Shown here one piece after another: positions 36,413 through 43,657 of a DNA stretch of 64,000 bases. The translations under genes were made by a program, and so were the position numbers. Origin of the DNA: Luteibacter sp. UNC138MFCol5.1. Lineage in GTDB: Bacteria; Pseudomonadota; Gammaproteobacteria; Xanthomonadales; Rhodanobacteraceae. The stretch lies in the NCBI RefSeq assembly GCF_900110505.1, contig NZ_FODZ01000003.1:167062-231061 (forward strand), in the 5' to 3' direction. Numbering within the stretch: the stretch's first letter is position 1; each line of letters opens with the position of its first letter. The notes under the pieces were generated by a model. The model ran no database searches. It saw nothing but the letters and a program-made list of their open reading frames with translations, and was not told where the DNA came from.

Positions 36413-36946
36413 TCAAGCGGCTTGTGGCGACATTTTCGCGTGCGCGCGCGATCCCACTCGCGCCGGTCCGCGCAGCGCATGTTCCGCGCGCTCGACCGCC
36501 GCCTCCATGGTCATCCACAACCAACCGACCCCGATGTTGACCAGAAGGTCGAAATCCTTCGCGCCCTTCTTCGGCGCGTCGTACCGCGACTCGTTACGGA
36601 TCACGTTGCGGTAGCAGACCGCGGAGATGATCAGCATGCGGTCCTTGTTCCTCGCGCCGATGTGCTGGGTGCCGGCGACGAGCTTGTCCGCGAGCCACGT
36701 GATGATGTCGCCGGCGTGATCTTCGACGCCCGTGGCCATCGCGTACGCGACCCAAGGGCCCACGTCTCGCTCGTTCTTCCTGGCCATCGCCAGCGCGAGC
36801 GCGAGCGAGTTCTCGGTTGTCATCCCGCGTGCCGCGTACGGCGTGCCGCCTCCCACCTTGCCCGGCTCACGCCAGGCCGTGGTGCCCGCCAGCTGTCCGA
36901 GGCGCTCGAGGAACCCGGCGCGGTCTTTCTGGATTGCCTTATTCAT
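36413..36946 (-). CDS. Hypothetical protein, last early gene (possible late regulator)
   Basis: 177 residues from the ATG at 36946. No family recognised. Visible are MNKAIQKDRAGFLERLGQLA at the start, a helical centre (ENSLALALAMARKNERD; VGWLWMTMEAAVERAEHAL) and a conserved-looking NKDRMLIISAVCYRNVIRNE. It lies just before a strong terminator and the lysis genes, which is where lambdoid phages keep antiterminator Q; that role is a guess from position only. Confidence 0.75.
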   Translation of the reverse strand: MNKAIQKDRAGFLERLGQLAGTTAWREPGKVGGGTPYAARGMTTENSLALALAMARKNERDVGPWVAYAMATGVEDHAGDIITWLADKLVAGTQHIGARNKDRMLIISAVCYRNVIRNESRYDAPKKGAKDFDLLVNIGVGWLWMTMEAAVERAEHALRGPARVGSRAHAKMSPQAA

Positions 36947-36963
36947 GATTCCCCTTCTCTCGG

Positions 36964-37146
36964 TCAACGGGTGGTGTGCTTCTTTCGACGCTTCAACTCG
37001 CGGCGGATCAGATCCGCGCGGCTCTGGGCGCCCTTGATGTCGTTCTTGGCTTTTGTGAGGAGGTCGCCGAGGAGGCCGGTGGGGACACCCTCGAATCCGG
37101 TGAGCGGGCGGGGGCGAGGAACATGCGCGCATGCTCCCTGAGCCAT
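36964..37146 (-). CDS. Small basic protein, or 3' half of a split gene
   Basis: 60 residues from the ATG at 37146. The second half, LTGFEGVPTGLLGDLLTKAK followed by NDIKGAQSRADLIRRELKRR, has strong coding character. It overlaps the gene at 37008-37265 in the -1 frame over most of its length. It may be a separate gene or the true C-terminus of that gene reached by a frameshift near 37107. Confidence 0.5.
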   Translation of the reverse strand: MAQGACAHVPRPRPLTGFEGVPTGLLGDLLTKAKNDIKGAQSRADLIRRELKRRKKHTTR

Positions 37147-37265
37147 GGGCGGCACTCCGCCTGTTGCTCCTCCGTCAGCGCATCCAGCAGCGGCCCCCAT
37201 TTCCTGTAGTCCGGCTCCTGCTGCATGATCCGCAGCGCGTGCGAGAGGTGGTTGTATACGGTCAT
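37008..37265 (-). CDS. Small hypothetical protein
   Basis: 85 residues. The first half (YNHLSHALRIMQQEPDYRKW, then GPLLDALTEEQQAECRPWLR) looks like a real phage protein and its start overlaps the upstream gene as ATGA. The second half is Ser/Pro/Arg-rich and looks like an out-of-frame tail, while the frame at 36964-37146 looks coding there. Confidence 0.6.
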   Translation of the reverse strand: MTVYNHLSHALRIMQQEPDYRKWGPLLDALTEEQQAECRPWLREHARMFLAPARSPDSRVSPPASSATSSQKPRTTSRAPRAARI

Positions 37266-37396
37266 CCATTGCGCCTCCGCATCTCGTTGAGGAGGAAGAA
37301 GCCGACGATGTACACCGCTGCGGCGACGCGGTCAGCGGACGTCGATCCGAACCAGTTCAGAAACACCCCGACCGCGAGCATCAGGAAGCGGATCAT
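37262..37396 (-). CDS. Tiny membrane protein (44 aa)
   Basis: Reads MIRFLMLAVGVFLNWFGSTS, then ADRVAAAVYIVGFFLLNEMR and a short basic end: two short hydrophobic helices joined by a polar turn. It overlaps both neighbours by 4 bases (ATGA junctions), which supports translation. Function unknown. Confidence 0.7.
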   Translation of the reverse strand: MIRFLMLAVGVFLNWFGSTSADRVAAAVYIVGFFLLNEMRRRNG

Positions 37397-37707
37397 GCTG
37401 CTGCCCTCGCCGTCCCGATGCTACCGACCAGCCTGATCGCCTGGTCCACCGTCTCGATGACGTGGACCTTGCAGCCCTTGGCGACCGCCTCCGCATGGAA
37501 GATCGTCTGTGCCGGCGTCAGCTTCCGGCGCGATGGCGGCTTCGCCCCGTCCTTGATCTCGATCAGCGTCCAGCGGCCGCGGTACGCAATGAGCAGGTCC
37601 GGGAAGCCGGCGCCGACGTGCGAGCAGTCGATCACATAGGCGCCGATGCGTGTCAGCGCGCGCACGATCTCGGCGTGGTTGTCGTCGACGCGGGCGGCGT
37701 ACCTCAC
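37393..37707 (-). CDS. VRR-NUC domain nuclease
   Basis: 104 residues. The PD-(D/E)xK-type core is visible: GAGFPDLLIAYRGRWTLIEI followed by KDG, with an E-x-K and downstream KLTPAQTIFHAEA. Matches the VRR-NUC family found next to phage replication genes, where it may act on Holliday junctions or replication forks. Confidence 0.9.
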   Translation of the reverse strand: MRYAARVDDNHAEIVRALTRIGAYVIDCSHVGAGFPDLLIAYRGRWTLIEIKDGAKPPSRRKLTPAQTIFHAEAVAKGCKVHVIETVDQAIRLVGSIGTARAAA

Positions 37708-38240
37708 GCGGCCTCCTGGCGGCCGGCCAGAAGCTCGGCCTGACGATCTTGGAACCGCATGTGCAGCACGCGCCGGAACTCGCCGTCGCCCATGCTGATG
37801 CGAATCCGGTTCAGGCCGGATAGCAACATGGAGGTCTCGCAGTCGGTGGCGCGCTGGTCATGCCAGAACTCGCTGCGGCTTGCGTCCCACCTGCGCGGAT
37901 CGGGACCCGCCGACATCATGACGCGGCGCCCATTCACTTCGAGAAGCCCCCAACGATCGGGAAGCTCCTCGACCTTGATGAGTCCAGCCGGCGCCATGTA
38001 GTACCGCAGCGCGCCCATGCCCCGCGAAGGGTCCCGACGGAAGGCTTTGTTGCGGTCCGCGAGGAAGTCGCCCCTGCTTGCCTTCGCTTCGACAAGCACC
38101 GTTCCGGCCTCACGCCAGCCGATGGCGTCGGGTATCTCGCCCGACCGGCACACAGCCGAGAGTTCGGTCATGACGACCTTGCATCCGGCGACGCGGCGCA
38201 GCCAGCCTCCCGCGCGCTCTACCAACTCGTCGTGCGTCAT
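37704..38240 (-). CDS. MmcB-like PD-(D/E)xK protein
   Basis: 178 residues from the ATG at 38240. IPDAIGWREAGTVLVEAKAS has the D...E-x-K nuclease core (approximately Asp38, Glu52, Lys54), and RRDPSRGMGALRYYMAPAGL follows, as in phage and chromosomal MmcB-like DNA repair proteins. Probable DNA nuclease or DNA-binding protein. Overlaps both neighbours by 4 bases. Confidence 0.75.
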   Translation of the reverse strand: MTHDELVERAGGWLRRVAGCKVVMTELSAVCRSGEIPDAIGWREAGTVLVEAKASRGDFLADRNKAFRRDPSRGMGALRYYMAPAGLIKVEELPDRWGLLEVNGRRVMMSAGPDPRRWDASRSEFWHDQRATDCETSMLLSGLNRIRISMGDGEFRRVLHMRFQDRQAELLAGRQEAA

Positions 38241-38716
38241 ACCGCAATCCCCTTCACCGTAATGAGCCCCTTCGCCACCATGCGCAGCTGCGTGCGCACG
38301 AGGGCACGGAGGCAATAGAAATCCCGCTCCGCCTCGTAGGCGGCGCGGTCTGCCGTCTCTGCCGGCGTTGGGGAGTCCGTCCAGCGGTTGCATCCGGAGC
38401 AGGCATACACGGCCTGCAGGTCGGTCGGCTTCAGCGAGCCGCCGCAGTCGCCGAGCCAGCGCATGTGCACGAGAACCACGGTCTTCGGGTCATGCAGGCA
38501 CGCGCCGACCTTTTGAATCGTGCATCCCTCACCCTGTGCGGACTTCCGCAGCGGGGTCATCACCGAGCGCGACCGCTTCATCGACTTGCGCTTCGGGAAG
38601 GCCATGGCCTCGATCGCCTCGCGCGCGCCGTCGGCGCGGCCCATCTTCGGCACACGGCCGAGAGCCGATCGCCGGACCAACCCCGAACCGCGCTGCAACT
38701 CGCCGCCCCGCTTCAT
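38237..38716 (-). CDS. YbcO/DUF1364-like HNH nuclease
   Basis: 159 residues from the ATG at 38716. The C-terminal 95 residues align in pattern with E. coli prophage protein YbcO: LRKSAQGEGCTIQKVGACLH, VVLVHMRWLGDCGGSLKPTD and AVYACSGCNRWTD with paired Cys for metal binding. The first 55 residues are basic and unique. Adjacent to NinB as in lambdoid nin regions. Confidence 0.85.
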   Translation of the reverse strand: MKRGGELQRGSGLVRRSALGRVPKMGRADGAREAIEAMAFPKRKSMKRSRSVMTPLRKSAQGEGCTIQKVGACLHDPKTVVLVHMRWLGDCGGSLKPTDLQAVYACSGCNRWTDSPTPAETADRAAYEAERDFYCLRALVRTQLRMVAKGLITVKGIAV

Positions 38717-39174
38717 GCGAACCTCCGGCGCGGCCGCGCGTCTTCCGGGAACTCGAGCATGACGCCACGTCCCGCGTACTCGCGCTGGACATCTTCGAGG
38801 TACTGGCTCAGCTGCGAAGTCGTCATCAGCGACGTCACCGGGATGAATCGCATCGCCTTGAGCTTCTGCTCGTACGACAAATGGCCACGGATCGAGGCGT
38901 CGTACATCTCGCGGAATTCTTCGTCGCCAGCGCGCAGGATCGGAACACCGAAGCGGAGCTTGCACTCCGCCTTGACGCCCTCGGCGGTGTCTTCGCGAAG
39001 CTCACGCGCGATCTGCTCGTACCAGGCGTGCGAGATCGCGTTCTGATCGAGCGTGCGGTCCTTCCCTGTCTTGATGGTGACACGCAGGTAGTGGTGCTTC
39101 CCCCATGCCTCACGAATGTCACCGAGGATGGACTGCAAGCGCTCCACGCTGTTGACCACGACCGCGCCCGTCAT
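38713..39174 (-). CDS. NinB-like recombination protein
   Basis: 153 residues from the ATG at 39174. KTGKDRTLDQNAISHAWYEQ is the NinB (Orf) hallmark, followed by KAECKLRFGVPILRAGDEEF and PVTSLMTTSQLSQYLEDVQR. Lambda Orf binds single-stranded DNA and SSB and helps load recombinases. Confidence 0.93.
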   Translation of the reverse strand: MTGAVVVNSVERLQSILGDIREAWGKHHYLRVTIKTGKDRTLDQNAISHAWYEQIARELREDTAEGVKAECKLRFGVPILRAGDEEFREMYDASIRGHLSYEQKLKAMRFIPVTSLMTTSQLSQYLEDVQREYAGRGVMLEFPEDARPRRRFA

Positions 39175-39383
39175 GCGGCCCTCCACAGATACGGCGTGGT
39201 GCCGCGACGCGACGCCTTGGCACCGAAGCCCGCGCGCATGAGGCGGCCGTCGGCCTCCATCTTCAGCACGGACAGGCGGACACGTTCGTCCGTCGCCGAG
39301 AGAGCGCACGCGATCTCGCGCACAGTCATGGGCCGCAGCTGAACCGCGGCGAGGATCCGGATAGGCATGTTCTCGGCGCGCAT
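39171..39383 (-). CDS. Small winged-helix protein
   Basis: 70 residues: IRILAAVQLRPMTVREIACA and TDERVRLSVLKMEADGRLMR form a compact wHTH. The ATG at 39383 overlaps the upstream TGA (TGATG). Possibly a regulator or part of the replication complex. Confidence 0.75.
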   Translation of the reverse strand: MRAENMPIRILAAVQLRPMTVREIACALSATDERVRLSVLKMEADGRLMRAGFGAKASRRGTTPYLWRAA

Positions 39384-39787
39384 CACGCGGCCCTCGGCGG
39401 TTCGGGTTCGTCGTCGGGCTCGGGGATGCCGAGCTTCCGACGGACCTCGGCGAAGGACTGCATGCGTGCCTGACGCGTTCCCTCGTGCTCAAGGCGCGGT
39501 CCGGCACGGAACGGGACCACCGAGCTCGGCAGCGCATCGAGGAACTTCTTCGGCGAAGGCCAGCGCTCACAAGTCGTCATTAGCGTACGGAACGCCTTGC
39601 GGAAACGAGGCACATCCCGCTTCTCGTCCCACACGCGGTCCACGCACAGAGCTTCGGTCCACGTAGCTAGCGTGGGACCGGTCACGTCATGCGCCGGCTG
39701 CCCATCCAAGCTCAGCGTGAGGAGCTTCATCAGGCCCGTGTTGATTTCCCTGATGAGCCAGGGCGGTGGCGCGTTGGATGAGGGCAT
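39383..39787 (-). CDS. Replication-linked hypothetical protein (lambda P position)
   Basis: 134 residues: LIREINTGLMKLLTLSLDGQ, then TLATWTEALCVDRVWDEKRD and FRTLMTTCERWPSPKKFLDA. No ATPase motifs. It begins inside the initiator gene and follows it, the place of helicase-loader genes; similar helical W-P-x-P-x-x-F-L proteins occur in replication modules. Role inferred from position. Confidence 0.7.
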   Translation of the reverse strand: MPSSNAPPPWLIREINTGLMKLLTLSLDGQPAHDVTGPTLATWTEALCVDRVWDEKRDVPRFRKAFRTLMTTCERWPSPKKFLDALPSSVVPFRAGPRLEHEGTRQARMQSFAEVRRKLGIPEPDDEPEPPRAA

Positions 39788-40547
39788 CGGCGGTCTCCTG
39801 CATGTTCTGGGCGGCGCGGTTCGTTCGGGACTGCGGTGCGTTCGGCGGCGGCTGATCGCCGTGCCCTGCCCGCTTCGGCTCTAGCCATTCGGCCTTCAGC
39901 GCCTGCCAGTTCCGCAGGACGCACTCCGTCAGGCACTCGTCGACGGACCAGCCCATCGCGGCGGCCAGCCGAAGCTGCTTCGCCATCGCTGAGATCACGA
40001 TCTCGGATACGTCGGCACGCTTGGCCTTCCGGACCTTCAACCAGCCGTTGACGAGGTCGGGGTTGGGGGCCTCGGGCCACGAGCTCAGGTCGAGCGACGC
40101 GGCGGTCATCGGCGCGGCCTTACGGTTGCTTCTCTTGACGGTTACTGACGGTTCTTGACGGTTAGTGTCCGCCTCCCGGACTTCGTCGTCCGGCTGCCGG
40201 ACTTCGTCGTCCGCCAGACGGACTAGTACGCCGTCATCCGAACTAGTACGCCTGCCGGACTGGTTCGCCTCGCGAACTAGTTCTCCTGCCGCATAGTTGG
40301 CGGGTGTGACGACGTACGTGGTGCGGTATCGATCGCTCCGATCGCCGCGAACGGCGCCGTGCGCTTCGAGCCACTTCACGGCCTCGATGACCGCGGTACG
40401 GCCGAAACAGGTGCGCTCGCAGATCTTCGTGAGGGACGGCCAGCAGTACCCGTGATCGTTCGCGTTGTCGGCGAGCGAGATCAGTACGGCCTTCGGCGTC
40501 GGAGGCATCTGGAGGGGCCAGCAGAGGGCCATCAGCGCCGTGCTCAC
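39687..40547 (-). CDS. Phage replication initiator (lambda O/helix-turn-helix type)
   Basis: 286 residues from the GTG at 40547, which overlaps the upstream stop as GTGA. The N-terminal wHTH (TPKAVLISLADNANDHGYCW, then PSLTKICERTCFGRTAVIEA and VKWLEAHGAV) is the classic phage initiator domain. A low-complexity linker of repeated acidic blocks (residues about 100-140) leads to a C-terminal domain. Probably binds an origin within its own gene: 40138-40300 has repeated GACGGTTA and TAGT/GGACT-type blocks. Confidence 0.85.
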   Translation of the reverse strand: MSTALMALCWPLQMPPTPKAVLISLADNANDHGYCWPSLTKICERTCFGRTAVIEAVKWLEAHGAVRGDRSDRYRTTYVVTPANYAAGELVREANQSGRRTSSDDGVLVRLADDEVRQPDDEVREADTNRQEPSVTVKRSNRKAAPMTAASLDLSSWPEAPNPDLVNGWLKVRKAKRADVSEIVISAMAKQLRLAAAMGWSVDECLTECVLRNWQALKAEWLEPKRAGHGDQPPPNAPQSRTNRAAQNMQETADALIQRATALAHQGNQHGPDEAPHAELGWAAGA

Positions 40548-40912
40548 GTAGAGGGCCACCACGTCATGGCGAGCGTTCCGTTCTGCGCGCAACGCCGCTT
40601 CTCGCCGCGGCGCAGCGCACCTGCCTCTTCCGCCTCCGGCAGCCGGCGCGCGATCTCGTGGCGCGTCAGCGCCGAGTGGCGTGCGAGTTCGGCGCTGGTG
40701 AGCCCTGGGAGTCGGCGTACGAGGTCGATGACGAGACCGACGTTTGTTCCGCGCTTGCCGCTCGCGGTGTGCTCAGCGGCAGCGATATGCGATGTCTCGG
40801 GGTCGTTCGAACGCGCGGCCGGAATGCGGGCGACCGCGCGATCCCACGATGCTTCTTGGCGAATTACGTCGACCACGTCAGACCCCGGCAGCGTTCCGCG
40901 AGGTCTTCGCAT
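40544..40912 (-). CDS. Hypothetical wHTH protein
   Basis: 122 residues from the ATG at 40912. The C-terminal half reads VIDLVRRLPGLTSAELARHS and LTRHEIARRLPEAEEAGALR, a winged-helix pattern; the N-terminal half has SNDPETSHIAAAEHTASGKR, a motif common in phage-encoded HTH proteins. Lies between the CII-like gene and the initiator. Confidence 0.75.
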   Translation of the reverse strand: MRRPRGTLPGSDVVDVIRQEASWDRAVARIPAARSNDPETSHIAAAEHTASGKRGTNVGLVIDLVRRLPGLTSAELARHSALTRHEIARRLPEAEEAGALRRGEKRRCAQNGTLAMTWWPST

Positions 40913-41360
40913 GCTCGTCGCGCAGGCGACGCAACAGTCCGATGAGCGTCCCCTGGTAGGCGAGCGCTGCCTTGCCAAGCCCGGACATCTCGTTGTCGGT
41001 GATCACGCCATCGAGGAGCGCATCGTGCAGCTCGCGCGAGAACTCCCCTTCCGCTACGCCCAGGTCGAGCATGCCGTGAAGCACGCCCTTCGCCTGGTCC
41101 GGGTTTTCGATCTTCACGAGCGCGTAGCCGTGCTCGGACGCCAGCGCCTGTAGCACCGCGTGATCGCCGGTTACCGTCATGATCCTGTTCGCCTCGACGA
41201 GGCTGAGGTGATTCGTCGAGCAGTTCGGATTGACCTTGTTGCTGAGGATGCCCGCCGTCAGGCCTACGCGCGGTGCAAGCGACGCGGCGCCGCCCGGGTA
41301 GTCGGTGACGGTCTGGAGCGCGGCGTCGAGGATGTGCATGAGATCAGCCCTGGTGTTCAT
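40878..41360 (-). CDS. CII-like regulator (Phage_CP76 family)
   Basis: 160 residues from the ATG at 41360. DYPGGAASLAPRVGLTAGIL followed by SNKVNPNCSTNHLSLVEANR is the CP76/CII signature. By family it is a transcription factor for lysogeny or early control. Positioned right after the Cro-like gene, as cII is in lambda. Confidence 0.88.
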   Translation of the reverse strand: MNTRADLMHILDAALQTVTDYPGGAASLAPRVGLTAGILSNKVNPNCSTNHLSLVEANRIMTVTGDHAVLQALASEHGYALVKIENPDQAKGVLHGMLDLGVAEGEFSRELHDALLDGVITDNEMSGLGKAALAYQGTLIGLLRRLRDEHAKTSRNAAGV

Positions 41361-41436
41361 GAAGATTCGGCGGTGATTCGCCGGTAAGGTGTGCGCCATG
41401 GAGACAGGGACGCAGGGGAAAACTGGTGCAGCGAAG

Positions 41437-41694
41437 CTAGGCCGCCTTCTTCGTGGGACGCGTGCGGGTCGGGGCGTCCCAGCGAAACGTCGGAAGGGTG
41501 ACGCGACGATCGACCTGGCCGTGCGTCGCGTGCTCCAGGTTGGCCGCCAGCTCTGGGCTCGGATGCTTGTGACCCGTCACCACCATGTAGAGGTAGTACG
41601 GAGAGACCTCGCAGAAGTCCGCGACGCGGCGGAGCTCTTTCCCCTCGCGGGAGAGCCGGCCGTCCTGTTTCACGAAGTAGGTTTTGGCGTCCAT
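41437..41694 (-). CDS. Cro-like repressor
   Basis: 85 residues with a compact HTH (EGKELRRVADFCEVSPYYLY, then VVTGHKHPSPELAANLEHAT), the pattern of short Cro/YdaS-type proteins that diverge from a CI gene. The leftward promoter inferred at 41702-41730 would start transcription within a base or two of its ATG, so the mRNA may be leaderless. Confidence 0.85.
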   Translation of the reverse strand: MDAKTYFVKQDGRLSREGKELRRVADFCEVSPYYLYMVVTGHKHPSPELAANLEHATHGQVDRRVTLPTFRWDAPTRTRPTKKAA

Positions 41695-41701
41695 GCGCGC
41701 A

Positions 41702-41768
41702 AACTTACCTCAAAGGTATACTTACCGCAAGGGTATAGATACCCCGGCGGATATTTACCGTGGTGGTA
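41702..41768. promoter_or_regulatory. CI/Cro operator array with leftward early promoter
   Basis: Four copies of TACC-N5-GGTA lie at 41706-41718, 41723-41735, 41740-41752 (right half GGAT, imperfect) and 41756-41768, spaced 16-17 bases apart, so they face the same side of the helix only in part. On the minus strand TTGCGG (41730-41725), 17 bases and TAAGTT (41707-41702) form a promoter for the Cro-like gene, with one operator in its spacer and one over its -35. The stretch is notably AT-rich. Confidence 0.88.
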
Positions 41769-41789
41769 ACTCCATTCACCATTGCGGTC

Positions 41790-42530
41790 ATGGACGTCTA
41801 CGAAGTTCGCTACCGCAACCTGAGATCGCTCATCGCGCAGATGGAGCGCGAGGCCGGCCGTTCTGGCGCGCGCGCCGGCGGACTCGTGATGCTTGCAGAG
41901 CGCTTGGGCAAGCAGCCTGCGCAGGTGAATCACTTCGCCAGCGAGAAGCGCGTCAAGAACATCGGCCCGAAGATCGCCCGCGAGATCGATGCGGCGTTTG
42001 GGCATCCAGAAGGATGGCTCGATCAGCCGCACTGGCCTGCGGACGAAGACGCGACCCAGCCAGACCCGTCGACTCGATCTCAGCAAGTACCGAGATTTGA
42101 GACTGACGGGAGCTATGTTCGATTCCCACTTCTGGAGGGATTCGCAGGCATGGGAAAGGGCGACTACGTAACGGACTACCCCGAAGTAGTCGAGAGCCTC
42201 CGCGTGTCGCGCGAGTGGGTCGAGCGCAAGCTGCCCGGCGTGCCCCCTGAAGCGATCCGCGTCATCACCGGCCGCGGCGACAGCATGCGGGGCCAGTACA
42301 ACGACGGCGATCTGATTTTCATCGACACCAGGATTCGCACCTTCGACCAGGACTCCGCGTATTGCTTTCGCTGGGAGGGCCGCGTGCTGGTGAAGCGGCT
42401 GCAATTCGTAGGGCGCGGGATGCTGCGCATCCTCAGCAAGAATCCAGACTATCCCTCGATCGATGCACCAATCGACGAGATCGAGATCGGCGGGCGCGCA
42501 CTTGCCGCGTGGACGCTCAGAGAGTTCTGA
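41790..42530 (+). CDS. CI-type repressor with S24 autocleavage domain
   Basis: 246 residues from the ATG at 41790. N-terminal HTH region about residues 5-75 (GGLVMLAERLGKQPAQVNHF). The cleavage site Ala119-Gly120 is in EGFAGMG; catalytic Ser165 is in GRGDSMRGQYNDGDLIFID and Lys202 in RVLVKRLQF. This is the LexA/lambda CI peptidase, so the prophage should be induced by RecA during DNA damage. Divergent from the Cro-like gene across four operators. No ribosome site is seen before the ATG. Confidence 0.95.
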   Translation: MDVYEVRYRNLRSLIAQMEREAGRSGARAGGLVMLAERLGKQPAQVNHFASEKRVKNIGPKIAREIDAAFGHPEGWLDQPHWPADEDATQPDPSTRSQQVPRFETDGSYVRFPLLEGFAGMGKGDYVTDYPEVVESLRVSREWVERKLPGVPPEAIRVITGRGDSMRGQYNDGDLIFIDTRIRTFDQDSAYCFRWEGRVLVKRLQFVGRGMLRILSKNPDYPSIDAPIDEIEIGGRALAAWTLREF

Positions 42531-42542
42531 CGAGGATCCGGC

Positions 42543-42917
42543 ATGGGCCTGCTTGACCTGCTCAACATCAGCACGAAGACGGCAGTCGAGGACATCGCCA
42601 AGGAGTTAGAAGCGGTGCTGTCCCCGAACGAGACGATCGCGCACGCTTACAAGATGGTTCGCGACTATTTCGTGTTCACCAACTGGCGGCTGCTCATGGT
42701 GAACAAGCAGGGCGTCACCGGAAAGAAGGTGGAGTACCACTCTGTACCCTACCGATCCGTGACCCACTTCAGCGTCGAAACCGCAGGACATTTCGATCTG
42801 GAGGGTGAATTGAAGATCTGGGTCAGCGGGCGCGAACTGCCCTTCGAGAGATCATTTAGCGCGGGCACGAATATCCTCGAGGTTCAACGAGCGCTCGCAA
42901 CGCATATCGGAAGCTGA
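42543..42917 (+). CDS. Bacterial PH-domain protein (bPH/DUF1696-like)
   Basis: 124 residues: LSPNETIAHAYKMVRDYFVF and TNWRLLMVNKQGVTGKKVEY, then IPYRSI-like VPYRSVTHFSVETAG and LKIWVSG. The F-T-x-x-R-L and Y-x-S-x-P-Y-x-S-V pattern is the bacterial PH domain. It starts 12 bases after the repressor and ends before a terminator, so it is made in the lysogen. Role unknown; such genes are candidates for cargo with a host-directed or anti-phage function. Confidence 0.85.
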   Translation: MGLLDLLNISTKTAVEDIAKELEAVLSPNETIAHAYKMVRDYFVFTNWRLLMVNKQGVTGKKVEYHSVPYRSVTHFSVETAGHFDLEGELKIWVSGRELPFERSFSAGTNILEVQRALATHIGS

Positions 42918-42939
42918 TGCTCCGAATCCCGCGAACCTG

Positions 42940-42965
42940 AGCCCCGCCGAGCGGGGCTTTTTTTT
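42940..42965 (+). terminator. Terminator of the repressor operon
   Basis: An 8-bp stem (42940-42947 with 42951-42958) with a CGA loop is followed by eight Ts. It ends the cI-PH transcript. Confidence 0.92.
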
Positions 42966-43195
42966 CAAGCGAGGTCGGGAACGGTTCCGTGCTGCTCAAG
43001 CACAATTGGATCCGCGTACTCCCCTGCCTCAGGGTCCGCCGTCTGCGCGAAGGCAATTACACCTAGGCACGTCTCGCCGAGCTTGGTCGCGCGGCGCCGC
43101 GCCTCCTCCTCCGTCTTGTATGCAGCTGGCGGGAGTGCCTCAACCCTGCCCCGCTTTCCCGCCGTGAAGCCCTGAACGATGTAGTGCGTTTCCAT
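42965..43195 (-). CDS. Small hypothetical protein
   Basis: 76 residues from the ATG at 43195 with a perfect AGGAGG site: METHYIVQGFTAGKRGRVEA, then YKTEEEARRRATKLGETCLG. A beta-alpha-beta pattern like small DUF-type phage proteins with A-x-x-R-A-x-x-L. It points back toward the repressor operon. Confidence 0.75.
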   Translation of the reverse strand: METHYIVQGFTAGKRGRVEALPPAAYKTEEEARRRATKLGETCLGVIAFAQTADPEAGEYADPIVLEQHGTVPDLA

Positions 43196-43269
43196 GCTGC
43201 CTCCTAGGTGGAAGCCAAGCATGCCGTGGCGACGTCTCAGATCGCGCGACCAAAGAGGTAATTTAAATT

Positions 43270-43311
43270 TACCTTCCGGGTATTGACATGGTTATACCTC
43301 CGAGGTAACTT
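43270..43311 (+). promoter_or_regulatory. Rightward early promoter with two CI-type operators
   Basis: TTGACA (43283-43288), 17 bases and TAACTT (43306-43311) form a strong promoter. TACC-N5-GGTA operators lie at 43270-43282, directly before the -35, and 43295-43307, within the spacer. These are the same palindromes as at 41706-41768, so the repressor should also shut this operon. Confidence 0.9.
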
Positions 43312-43348
43312 TATCTCCAACGCCGGACCTCCCGGCTTGGAGAGCACC

Positions 43349-43657
43349 ATGTCCCTCACCTTCGTCAGCGCCAACAGCCCGGCCTTCGCCGCCGGCGTGC
43401 GCATCGGCGGCCAGGCGGTCAAGGTCAACGACCTGCTCGCCGAGCTTGAGGCCGATACGGCTACGCCCGATTCCGTCTTGGTCAACGTGCGCTTGGCCTA
43501 CGAGCTGCTGAATCAGGCTTCGCTTCACCTCTTCGAACGCGCTATCGACGTCGCCCGCGCCAAGGGCCACTACACGGCCATGGCCGCTGAAGCCGCCGGC
43601 GGCGTGCTTCCCCTCGACAGCATGCTCGATGCTGCCCACAACGGCGGTGCCGCATGA
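43349..43657 (+). CDS. Hypothetical early protein
   Basis: 102 residues from the ATG at 43349 (GGAGAG upstream). FAAGVRIGGQAVKVNDLLAE, VLVNVRLAYELLNQASLHLF. First gene of the rightward early operon, 38 bases after the promoter's -10 box. No family recognised. Confidence 0.8.
   Translation: MSLTFVSANSPAFAAGVRIGGQAVKVNDLLAELEADTATPDSVLVNVRLAYELLNQASLHLFERAIDVARAKGHYTAMAAEAAGGVLPLDSMLDAAHNGGAA

Noticed and set aside
41389-41769. 126-codon plus-strand frame over the Cro-like gene
   Set aside because: Antisense to the Cro-like gene and runs through the operator array; no ribosome site.
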